Shown here in pieces: positions 1 to 5,652 of a stretch of 5,909 nt of DNA. Source of the DNA: an uncultured Kineosporia sp. GTDB lineage: Bacteria; Actinomycetota; Actinomycetes; Actinomycetales; Kineosporiaceae. Location of the stretch: the NCBI GenBank assembly GCA_937859855.1, contig CALMAR010000262.1:10160-16068 (forward strand), given 5' to 3'. The notes beneath the pieces were generated by a model. The model had not been told where the DNA came from. It did no database searches and saw only the letters and a list, made by a program, of their open reading frames with translations. The position numbers and the translations under genes are program-made. Position 1 is the stretch's first letter. Each line of letters opens with the position of its first letter.

Positions 1-418
1 ATGATTCGAGCTTCGCGGAATCCTTAACGGGCGCCATCAGGTCGCGTTGGACCAGGGACGCGCGCCGCGTCACCTCCATCAAAGCCGTCAGGGCCAGGGG
101 CGTGAGACTCAAAGCCTTCCGGCGAGCATCCTGCGCCGAGTTGCCCACGACCAGCCAGCCGCCTCGCTCGAGACGAACGACGATGTCGGCGGTACTGGAT
201 TTGTCGAGTGACGCCAGCCGGCCAATCGTGCGCTGATCCAGCCCCGGGTGCATGGCGATCGCCACCGCGACCGCGAACTGGGGCCCGGTTACCTCACCGC
301 CGAATCGCTGCGTCCACAGTCGCGTGTGTCGCTGCTGCGCCCGCCGCAGGAGATATCCCGCCGACTCCCCGGCCTTGACAGTGAGCGCATCGGTCATGAG
401 TGCGGAACCGTCGTCCAT
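1..418 (-). CDS. MarR-family transcriptional regulator, C-terminus cut by window edge
   Basis: Probable winged-helix DNA-binding repressor or ligand-responsive regulator of the neighbouring catabolic genes. The frame is open from the start to base 1, so the C-terminal dimerisation helix and stop are missing. Numbering from the ATG at 397, 132 codons are visible. They give an N-terminal helix (GESAGYLLRRAQQRHTRLW), a helix-turn-helix around residues 50-80 (DQRTIGRLASLDKSSTADIV, then RLERGGWLV) and a wing with the classic MarR signature, D90-A-R-R-K, followed by ALSLTPLA. Four in-frame ATGs exist (436, 430, 418, 397). I chose 418 because a GGAG lies 12 bases upstream, but 397 would also give a normal MarR N-terminus and no Shine-Dalgarno is convincing. 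It is on the same strand as the hydrolase, separated by about 150 bases, so it may be read through from the operon or have its own promoter. The family call is secure; the target genes are inferred from position only. Confidence 0.87.
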   Translation of the reverse strand, partial: MDDGSALMTDALTVKAGESAGYLLRRAQQRHTRLWTQRFGGEVTGPQFAVAVAIAMHPGLDQRTIGRLASLDKSSTADIVVRLERGGWLVVGNSAQDARRKALSLTPLALTALMEVTRRASLVQRDLMAPVKDSAKLES

Positions 419-571
419 GCTGGGTGTCATCTCCATGCCGCCGTCGCCGACGAGGTCCGTCGCCGTCCATGTTAAGTCAGCCAGACCGGCCCAGGAGGCG
501 GCTGTGCAGGGGCCTCGAACATCCTGGTCGGCCGCCAAAAGGCCTGCGGCGGGCTCCCTCGCCGTTGACCA
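419..571. other. Gap between hydrolase and marR, possible marR leader
   Basis: This gap of about 150 bases lies between the hydrolase stop and the chosen marR start. On the minus strand a TANNNT-type hexamer, TAACAT (474 to 469), lies about 33 bases ahead of the first possible marR ATG and could serve as a -10 box, but no -35 box is recognisable at normal spacing. Short GC-rich inverted repeats occur (GGCGG with CCGCC around 532-553, for example) but none is followed by a T-tract, so no terminator is called. The 15-base repeat seen in the divergent promoter region is not present here. Confidence 0.25.
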
Positions 572-1480
572 TTACCGCTGCCGGACCGGTGTGACCAAGG
601 CGGGCGGCTTGGGACCGCGGTCCGCCCCTTTGGTGGGGCAGACGACTGCGTTCGCAGCGCTTACTCCGACTTCGAGGCGTCCCACCCGATCGATCTCGAC
701 GACAATGATGTCGCCGTCGAGAACGTGACCGACTCCAGCTGGGGTACCGGTAGTCACGACGTCACCCGGCTGCAGCGTCATGACCGAGGAGGCGTAGGCC
801 AGCAGAGTTGGCACGTCCCAGATCAGGTCAGCGATGTCGGCGTCCTGACGCAGCTCTTCATTGACCCAGGTCCGTAGTCGCAACGCGCGAAGGTCCCCGA
901 CCTCGTCGGGAGTGACGAGATGAGGCCCCAGCGGAGTAAAGGTGTCGAAAGACTTGCGGGTGGAGCGGTCTTCGCCGCCTCGCATGGTCATATCGAGCAG
1001 GCAGGTGAAGCCAGCGATGTAGTGGGCGACGTCATCGCGGGCCACGTTGCGCGCCTGCCGCCCGATCACGAGCGCCAGTTCGCCCTCCTGATCGAAGCGG
1101 CGGTCGGTGTACGGCAACCGAACGGTGCCCGATGGCGCCAGGACCGAGGACGGCGCTTTGAGAAATACACCCAGGGCGTCGACGTGCGCGTCTTGATTCA
1201 TCTCGGCCTTGTGGTCGAGATAGTTCACTGGCGCCGCGATGATCTTGCCGGGATCGGGGACCACTGGCAGCAGTTCGACCTCCTCCAGGGCCAGCCGGGG
1301 CGACCCAGCCAAAGCCTCGGCCGCAGTAGGCAGTTCACCGTCGTGAGTCAGCAGAAGACGCCGGAGCGGACTCAGGCCTGCACCGGCGGCGGCCGTGTCA
1401 CCTAGATCGATGACCATGTCTTCATCGATGGCGCCGACGGCCTCCCGGCCGTCGATGGTACGAAAGCTGATGAACTTCAT
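572..1480 (-). CDS. Fumarylacetoacetate hydrolase family protein, probable fumarylpyruvate (or maleylpyruvate) hydrolase
   Basis: Predicted cytoplasmic metal-dependent C-C bond hydrolase of 302 residues, a usual length for the family. Residues 1-75 form the small N-terminal domain and 76-275 the FAH catalytic fold. Visible motifs are NYLDHKAE (H90 and E93, the likely His-Glu catalytic pair), FDQEGELALVIG with acidic metal ligands E132 and E134, LLDMTMRG with D163 as third ligand, R175-K176 in the following loop, and GTPAGVG at 245-251. The start is the ATG at 1480 with AGGA six bases upstream. It is the third gene of the operon, 55 bases after the hydroxylase stop. With a gentisate-type ring-cleavage enzyme in the same operon, the natural substrate is fumarylpyruvate, giving fumarate and pyruvate. 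Hydrolysis of maleylpyruvate to maleate is possible because no isomerase gene is visible. The family also contains acylpyruvases and decarboxylases, so the substrate is inferred. The last 25 or so residues are a Pro/Lys-rich tail beyond the usual fold end. Confidence 0.9.
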   Translation of the reverse strand: MKFISFRTIDGREAVGAIDEDMVIDLGDTAAAGAGLSPLRRLLLTHDGELPTAAEALAGSPRLALEEVELLPVVPDPGKIIAAPVNYLDHKAEMNQDAHVDALGVFLKAPSSVLAPSGTVRLPYTDRRFDQEGELALVIGRQARNVARDDVAHYIAGFTCLLDMTMRGGEDRSTRKSFDTFTPLGPHLVTPDEVGDLRALRLRTWVNEELRQDADIADLIWDVPTLLAYASSVMTLQPGDVVTTGTPAGVGHVLDGDIIVVEIDRVGRLEVGVSAANAVVCPTKGADRGPKPPALVTPVRQR

Positions 1481-1486
1481 GGACCG

Positions 1487-1490
1487 TCCT
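1487..1490 (-). promoter_or_regulatory. Ribosome binding site of the hydrolase gene
   Basis: On the minus strand, AGGA (within GTAGGACGG) sits six bases before the ATG at 1480. This spacing supports that start and independent translation of the third gene, in contrast to the coupled start of the gene before it. Confidence 0.6.
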
Positions 1491-1535
1491 ACTGTTCTCG
1501 TCTCTTGGCGAAACTACTTATCCGGAGCGAGAGAC

Positions 1536-2771
1536 TCAGGATCGCTGGCCGGTCATGCCCACCCCGCCGCTGGCTCGATCATCTCGGGTCGTGCCGCGCT
1601 CGGCGTAGAGCCAGTCCAGGTCGGAGTAGTCGTCGGCGGCGCGTTGGCGGAACACGCGGTTGCGCAGAGCCAGGGTGGTGGGATCTGCGGTATGCCACAG
1701 GTCGCCCCACGGCCGGGCGACCAGCTGACAGCGGGATGTGATCTCCTGACGGGCACCTTCATACTCCGCGAACACATCTCGACAATTGCCGGGGTGGCGT
1801 GCCAGTGCCTGTCCGAGTTCCACTGCGTCTTCGAGTGCCTGGCATGCCCCCTGACCCAAGTACTGGAGCATGGCATGTGCGGCATCTCCAAGGAGTACCG
1901 AGTGTTCGGTGGACCAGGTGGCGAGCGGATCACGATCTGAGACCGGCCAGTTGCGGCTAGTGTCGATCAAATCGACGGAGCGGCGAACCTCTTGACACGT
2001 GCCGGCGAAAACGGCCGTGAGTTCTTCGGATCCGGCCGCGGACCGCGCCAGGGCGCGAGCCTCATGGGTATGCACCGCGACTTGGTTGTACATCGTCCCG
2101 CTGCGCACCGGGTACTGAATCAGGTGCAGTCCGCTCCCGATCCACAGGAGTACCTCGTCAGAGGACACCTCGTGCGGAACGTCTTCGACCGAGATCGCGC
2201 CGCGATGGGCGATGTGCCCGCTGGACCTGGGTTCGCTGGTGTCGAGCAGCCGCCGAACTCTCGAGTTGATGCCGTCCGCGCCAATCAGGACTCGTGCACG
2301 GTAGATTCCGCCGTCCCGGAAGGTGACGGCCGCCGCATCGGCGCCCTCTTGGACGTCCACCACCTGCCGGCCGTTCTCCAGGTCGACTCTGGAATGGGCT
2401 TCACATGCTTTCAGCAGTGCGTCCAGGACGTCGCGCCGATGAGCGACGATATAGGGGTAGCCATATCGCTCGACAAAGGCATCGCCGAAATCGAGCACAG
2501 TCAACAATGACCCGTCCATCGCGTCGCGCACGACGCAGCGCGATGGGAAAACAGCATGCTTGGCGACGTCGTCGTAGACGCCAAGCCGGTCGAAGGCCCG
2601 AACCGCATTGGGCCCCAGCTGAAGACCGGCCCCGATCTCGCCGAACTGGGCCGCCTGTTCGACCAGACGCACCTGACGCCCGGCTCGTGCGGCCGCGAGC
2701 GCGGCAGCCAGCCCACCGATGCCCCCGCCAACGACGAGAACGTCGAGCTCCGGCCCCTGGGGCACATTCAC
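1536..2771 (-). CDS. FAD-dependent aromatic hydroxylase, 3-hydroxybenzoate 6-hydroxylase-like
   Basis: Class A flavoprotein monooxygenase of 411 residues, expected to use NAD(P)H and O2 to hydroxylate a phenolic acid. The N-terminal FAD-binding Rossmann motif is GGGIGG (15-20). The second flavin/NADPH motif is GADGINSR (164-171), and the FAD ribityl motif is GDAAHAMLQYLGQGACQALEDA-like (295-316) with Ala where many relatives have Pro. An H216-x3-Y220 pair in LHLIQYP matches the His/Tyr active-site pair I recall from Rhodococcus 3-hydroxybenzoate 6-hydroxylase, and the C-terminal WGDLWH and DWLYAERG segments also resemble that enzyme. The chosen start is a GTG at 2771 overlapping the dioxygenase stop in GTGA. 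The open frame runs 64 codons further upstream inside the dioxygenase, which is not credible as coding. An ATG at 2767 is out of frame, and a second GTG at 2765 is an alternative. The product is probably gentisate from 3-hydroxybenzoate; salicylate or another hydroxybenzoate remains possible. Confidence 0.88.
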   Translation of the reverse strand: MNVPQGPELDVLVVGGGIGGLAAALAAARAGRQVRLVEQAAQFGEIGAGLQLGPNAVRAFDRLGVYDDVAKHAVFPSRCVVRDAMDGSLLTVLDFGDAFVERYGYPYIVAHRRDVLDALLKACEAHSRVDLENGRQVVDVQEGADAAAVTFRDGGIYRARVLIGADGINSRVRRLLDTSEPRSSGHIAHRGAISVEDVPHEVSSDEVLLWIGSGLHLIQYPVRSGTMYNQVAVHTHEARALARSAAGSEELTAVFAGTCQEVRRSVDLIDTSRNWPVSDRDPLATWSTEHSVLLGDAAHAMLQYLGQGACQALEDAVELGQALARHPGNCRDVFAEYEGARQEITSRCQLVARPWGDLWHTADPTTLALRNRVFRQRAADDYSDLDWLYAERGTTRDDRASGGVGMTGQRS

Positions 2772-3814
2772 GACGTCACCGTGCGGCGGAACAGTCCAAG
2801 CGCTTCCAGGACAGGAGCGTCGCTGGTGGTGAAGATGTCCAAGGTGGTGTGCGCTTCCAGTTGGTGCTCGCACCATGAAGGCACCACGAACACGTCCCCG
2901 GGTGCGAGGGAGAACTGCGATGCTCCCAGTCGCACGACGCCGGTTCCCCCGAACACGGCGCATACCCTGCTACCGGTCTGACGATCCGGCGCGCTGGTCA
3001 CGCCCTGAACTATTCGGCGCATCTCGCAGCGCATCGTGGGCATCACGTCGCGGTCGCGAGTCGGGTCCCGATAACGCAACTCGGCCTCTCGGCCGTCATT
3101 GAGTTGCAGCAGCGCATCGAGCGCGGCGTCGCTCTCGGCCCATCGGTAGACCATCAGCGGGGAATGGGGCCGGTCATGGGTAACCGCACTGACGCCGGTG
3201 GGCACGATGCCGGGCCCCTGACCGAAGGACCGCTCAGCCTTCGAGCGGGGGGCAACCGACGGGTTCGCCTCCTCCGATGGACCTTCCTCGAAGAAGACCG
3301 CGTCCAACGCGGCCACGACCGGCAGGTCGAGCACATCAAGCCACATCATCGGATGCTCACCCGGGTTGTGGTGCTCGTGGAAAACCCAGGACGGAGTGAG
3401 GACCAGGTCCCCAGCTCCCATCGAGACCGGGTCGCCGTCGAGCAGGGTGTAGACGCCCTCGCCGTCAAGCACGAACCGCAGCGCCCCCGGCGTGTGCCGA
3501 TGAGCCGGTGCCACCTCGCCGGCTTGGAGGTACTGCACAGCAGCCCAGAGGGTGCCGGACACGAACGGGGCACCGGCTAGACCGGGGTTGCTCATGGCCA
3601 GAACGCGGCGATCCCCCCCACGGTCGAGCGGAACCAGCTCGCCCGAGCGGGCCGCGAGCTTTTTCAAGTCGCTGGCGCTCCAGCGGTACGGAATGGCCTT
3701 CACCACAGGAGTCGCCGTGAGCAGCCCGCTCATCTCCCATAAGGGCTGCAGGTGGGCCTGCTCGATCTCACCGTAAAAGTCATCCAGCTCTGGTTCTTCG
3801 GAGTAGTAACGCAC
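2768..3814 (-). CDS. Gentisate 1,2-dioxygenase-type bicupin ring-cleavage dioxygenase
   Basis: Fe(II)-dependent extradiol-type dioxygenase of 348 residues, which opens the gentisate ring between the carboxyl- and hydroxyl-bearing carbons to give maleylpyruvate. The N-terminal cupin (about 85-165) carries EVAPAHRHTPGALRFVLDG, with iron ligands H105 and H107, and H146 in PSWVFHEHHN. The 39-residue gap between H107 and H146 is the spacing I recall for this family. The C-terminal cupin (about 280-335) has GDVFVVPSW but lacks the HxH ligands, as is normal. R65, R69, W90, Q94 and R113 correspond by offset to substrate-pocket residues recalled for salicylate 1,2-dioxygenase. The position separating salicylate from gentisate enzymes is Ala (A92), favouring gentisate. 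The start is GTG at 3814; there is no earlier start codon in frame before a TAA, and AAGGGGA lies just upstream. It is the first gene of the minus-strand operon. Related 1-hydroxy-2-naphthoate dioxygenases are an alternative, less consistent with the neighbours. Confidence 0.92.
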   Translation of the reverse strand: MRYYSEEPELDDFYGEIEQAHLQPLWEMSGLLTATPVVKAIPYRWSASDLKKLAARSGELVPLDRGGDRRVLAMSNPGLAGAPFVSGTLWAAVQYLQAGEVAPAHRHTPGALRFVLDGEGVYTLLDGDPVSMGAGDLVLTPSWVFHEHHNPGEHPMMWLDVLDLPVVAALDAVFFEEGPSEEANPSVAPRSKAERSFGQGPGIVPTGVSAVTHDRPHSPLMVYRWAESDAALDALLQLNDGREAELRYRDPTRDRDVMPTMRCEMRRIVQGVTSAPDRQTGSRVCAVFGGTGVVRLGASQFSLAPGDVFVVPSWCEHQLEAHTTLDIFTTSDAPVLEALGLFRRTVTS

Positions 3815-3817
3815 GAG

Positions 3818-3824
3818 TCCCCTT
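3818..3824 (-). promoter_or_regulatory. Ribosome binding site supporting the GTG start of the dioxygenase
   Basis: AAGGGGA on the minus strand ends three bases before the GTG at 3814, giving 4 bases between the AGGGG core and the start codon. There is no ATG nearby in frame, so this purine run is the main evidence that the GTG is the true start. Confidence 0.6.
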
Positions 3825-3868
3825 AGTTCGCTGGCGGGGCCACCCTGCCCAGGCCACCCGACGACGCG

Positions 3869-3897
3869 AAGTTAGTACGTGTACGGAGGATTAGCAA
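3869..3897 (-). promoter_or_regulatory. Candidate promoter of the dioxygenase-hydroxylase-hydrolase operon
   Basis: On the minus strand, TTGCTA (3897 to 3892, four of six matches to TTGACA) is followed after 17 bases by TAACTT (3874 to 3869, fitting the actinobacterial TANNNT -10). A start site near 3862 would leave a leader of about 48 bases. One copy of the 15-base repeat fills the spacer. The match is weak by itself; the correct spacing and the overlap with the repeat raise it somewhat. Confidence 0.35.
3878..3892. repeat. Candidate operator, repeat copy 1
   Basis: CGTGTACGGAGGATT matches the second copy at 13 of 15 positions, including an unbroken 8-base core CGTGTACG. The core is part of the near-palindrome GTAC-GT-GTAC (3875-3884), the kind of dyad a dimeric MarR protein could bind. 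It sits about 64 bases upstream of the dioxygenase start, in the spacer of the candidate promoter, where a bound repressor would block RNA polymerase. Function is inferred. Confidence 0.4.
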
Positions 3898-4032
3898 TAG
3901 GGCCGGGCTGATCGAACGCCGCAGGCTGATCCGGCAGGCAGCACCGCGTCGCATCGACGAGCCCATCTTTTCAGCTGGCTCGCAGGCATGCGCCAGGCAG
4001 CGCCCCTTTCGGCCGCGAAACCATGTAGCATC

Positions 4033-4047
4033 CGTGTACGAACGATT
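4033..4047. repeat. Candidate operator, repeat copy 2
   Basis: CGTGTACGAACGATT shares CGTGTACGnAnGATT with copy 1, in the same orientation 155 bases away. It lies about 74 bases upstream of the aldehyde dehydrogenase start and overlaps the place where a -35 box would fall for the TATTCT hexamer at 4058. Only a short dyad (CGT-GT-ACG) is present, so its symmetry is weaker than that of copy 1. Confidence 0.4.
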
Positions 4048-4063
4048 GTGCCGTCCGTATTCT
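4035..4063 (+). promoter_or_regulatory. Candidate promoter of the aldehyde dehydrogenase gene
   Basis: TATTCT (4058-4063) fits the TANNNT -10 pattern of actinobacterial promoters. At 17-base spacing the -35 position is TGTACG, a poor match to TTGACA that overlaps repeat copy 2. A weak -35 would fit dependence on an activator or an unusual sigma factor. The call rests mainly on the -10 and location. Confidence 0.25.
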
Positions 4064-4120
4064 CGGACTCACTCGTCTCAGCGGCGCCAGGATCCAAAGA
4101 TGGAATGAGGTCTCCTGAGC

Positions 4121-5617
4121 ATGACCACCACCACCGTTGCACCCGCGTCCCTGTCGGACAACCAGGAGCGGCTTCGCGCACTGATGTCTCGCGACTGGCG
4201 CCTGCTGATCGACAATCGGCGTGTCGCTGCCCAGTCGGGTAGAACCTTCGACGTGGTCAGTCCCTACGGGGAGGACGTCATCGCGCAGGTGGCGGACGCT
4301 GGCAGCGCCGACGTCGACCGCGCCATCGCCGGCGCCGCAGAGGCCTTCACCAAGTGGCGGCACACCACGCCGGCGCTGCGAGCCCGCCTCGTCCTCGAAC
4401 TCGCAACCGCCATCGAGGAGCGGGCCTACGACTTCGCCCTGCTGGACTCCATTGACGGTGGCGCACCGGTGAGCGTCATGCTGCGTGACGTTCAGATGGC
4501 GGCCGAGAGCTTGCGCTACTTCGCCGGCCTGGCCATGGAGACCAAGGGATACACCGTTCCCGCGAGCGAAAACCTTCACTTCACCGAATTGCAGCCCTAT
4601 GGCGTCGTCGGCAAGATCATCCCCTTCAACCACCCCTTCATGTTCGCGGCCAGCAAGATCGGCGCTCCCCTCGTGGCCGGGAACACCGTTGTGCTCAAGC
4701 CGTCCGAGGCGACGCCGTTGTCTGCCCTGGTACTCGCCGATCTGATCCAGGAGATTCTGCCGCCCGGCGTGGTGCAGGTTGTCGTTGGGGATGGCCCCGA
4801 GGCTCCGCAGACGATCGTACGAAGCAAAACCGTGCGGCGTATCGGCTTCACCGGCAGCGAAGCCGTCGGACGCTCCATCCTGCGGCTGGCCGCAGAGGTG
4901 TGCGTTAAGAACATCACTCTCGAGCTCGGGGGGAAGAACGCACTCATCGCCTTCCCCGATGCCTCACCGCGAGACGTTGCCAAGGCTGCCATCCAGGGCA
5001 TGAACTTCACCTGGTCCGGGCAATCCTGCGGTTCTACCTCGCGCCTCCTTGTTCACGAGGAGATCGCCGATTCCGTGCTCGAGGAAGTCGCCAGCCAGTT
5101 GAGCGGGAGACAGTACCTCTCGCCTCTGGACCCGGCAGCGGTTCAGGGGACAATGGTCAGCCGGCGACAGTTCGATCGAGTGCTCGGCTTTATCGAGCGT
5201 GCGCTCGAGGACGGCGCGCAAGCACCGATCGGCGGGGGCCGCCCCCCCTCGGCCGGCGAGGGCTTGTTTGTAGCCCCTACCTTCCTGACCGGAGTGGACC
5301 CGTCCTGGGAGGTCGCGAACCAGGAGATCTTCGGTCCCGTCGTCTCGGTGATCCGCTGGACCGACGAGGAGGACGCGGTGCGGATCGCCAACAGCGTCGA
5401 ATACGGGCTGACCGGCAGCGTTTTCACCCGCGACATCGCCACGGCTCACCGGGTGGCTCGCGCCCTCGATACCGGCTTCGTGTGGATCAATGGCGCCGGC
5501 CCTCACTACCAGGGACTTCCCTACGGTGGATGGAAGGGTTCGGGGATCGGACGGGAAGAGAGTCTGGAGGAGTTGCTGAGCTACACCCAGTCCAAGTCCG
5601 TCACCGTGATGTTGTGA
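4121..5617 (+). CDS. NAD(P)-dependent aldehyde dehydrogenase, possibly for an aromatic aldehyde
   Basis: Predicted cytoplasmic ALDH-superfamily enzyme of 498 residues (full length), oxidising an aldehyde to its acid with NAD(P)+. Conserved elements in order are PFNHPF with N170, VLKPSE with K193, the cofactor loop GFTGSEAVG (242-250), the general base E268 in LELGGKN, the nucleophile C303 in GQSCGSTSR, E402 in QEIFGPV, and the C-terminal PYGGWKGSGIGREES (467-481). All catalytic residues are present. The start is the ATG at 4121 with GAGG ten bases upstream; an internal ATG at 4184 would lose little of the fold but has no well-placed ribosome site. It is transcribed away from the gentisate operon across a shared intergenic region, suggesting it feeds that pathway, for example a hydroxybenzaldehyde to hydroxybenzoate step. 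The sequence also resembles generic betaine-aldehyde-type dehydrogenases, so the substrate is not determined. Confidence 0.93.
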   Translation: MTTTTVAPASLSDNQERLRALMSRDWRLLIDNRRVAAQSGRTFDVVSPYGEDVIAQVADAGSADVDRAIAGAAEAFTKWRHTTPALRARLVLELATAIEERAYDFALLDSIDGGAPVSVMLRDVQMAAESLRYFAGLAMETKGYTVPASENLHFTELQPYGVVGKIIPFNHPFMFAASKIGAPLVAGNTVVLKPSEATPLSALVLADLIQEILPPGVVQVVVGDGPEAPQTIVRSKTVRRIGFTGSEAVGRSILRLAAEVCVKNITLELGGKNALIAFPDASPRDVAKAAIQGMNFTWSGQSCGSTSRLLVHEEIADSVLEEVASQLSGRQYLSPLDPAAVQGTMVSRRQFDRVLGFIERALEDGAQAPIGGGRPPSAGEGLFVAPTFLTGVDPSWEVANQEIFGPVVSVIRWTDEEDAVRIANSVEYGLTGSVFTRDIATAHRVARALDTGFVWINGAGPHYQGLPYGGWKGSGIGREESLEELLSYTQSKSVTVML

Positions 5618-5625
5618 CGAGCGCT

Positions 5626-5638
5626 GCACGGCCGGTGC
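5626..5638. terminator. Small GC-rich hairpin between convergent genes
   Basis: GCAC-GGCCG-GTGC forms a 4-base-pair stem with a 5-base loop in the 35-base gap between the aldehyde dehydrogenase stop and the stop of the converging partial gene. There is no T-tract on either strand. The location suits a bidirectional terminator, but the structure is too short to be confident. Confidence 0.2.
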
Positions 5639-5652
5639 GGAGCAGATGTTCA

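Larger units (their letters stand above)
3815..4120. other. Divergent intergenic region between the dioxygenase operon and the aldehyde dehydrogenase
   Basis: This 306-base gap lies between two divergent starts and contains no convincing gene; the frames crossing it are low-quality shadows extending into the aldehyde dehydrogenase. It must hold both promoters. It contains a duplicated 15-base element (3878-3892 and 4033-4047), a candidate promoter for each direction, and two direct copies of GGCTGATC 18 bases apart (3906-3913 and 3924-3931). The arrangement fits shared control of both transcription units by one regulator. Confidence 0.6.

Noticed and set aside
484..553. GC-rich inverted repeats in the hydrolase-marR gap as a terminator
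   Set aside because: Stems are five pairs or fewer with long loops and no T-run, so they cannot be told apart from background in GC-rich DNA.
1105..1118. A further GTGTACGG match resembling the operator element
   Set aside because: It is inside the hydrolase coding sequence, matches only the core, and lacks the nAnGATT extension.
1500..1535. Inverted repeat GTCTCT / AGAGAC in the gap between hydroxylase and hydrolase genes
   Set aside because: The stem is only six pairs with a 24-base loop, about what chance allows in a gap this size, and there is no T-tract.
2772..2963. N-terminal extension of the hydroxylase from an ATG at 2963
   Set aside because: It lies wholly inside the dioxygenase C-terminal cupin. 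The FAD motif begins normally about 14 residues after the GTG at 2771, matching the family's usual length.
3971..4633. Minus-strand open frame of 220 codons opposite the aldehyde dehydrogenase
   Set aside because: It is antisense to a gene with all catalytic motifs and shows no recognisable domain. Long antisense frames are common in high-GC DNA.
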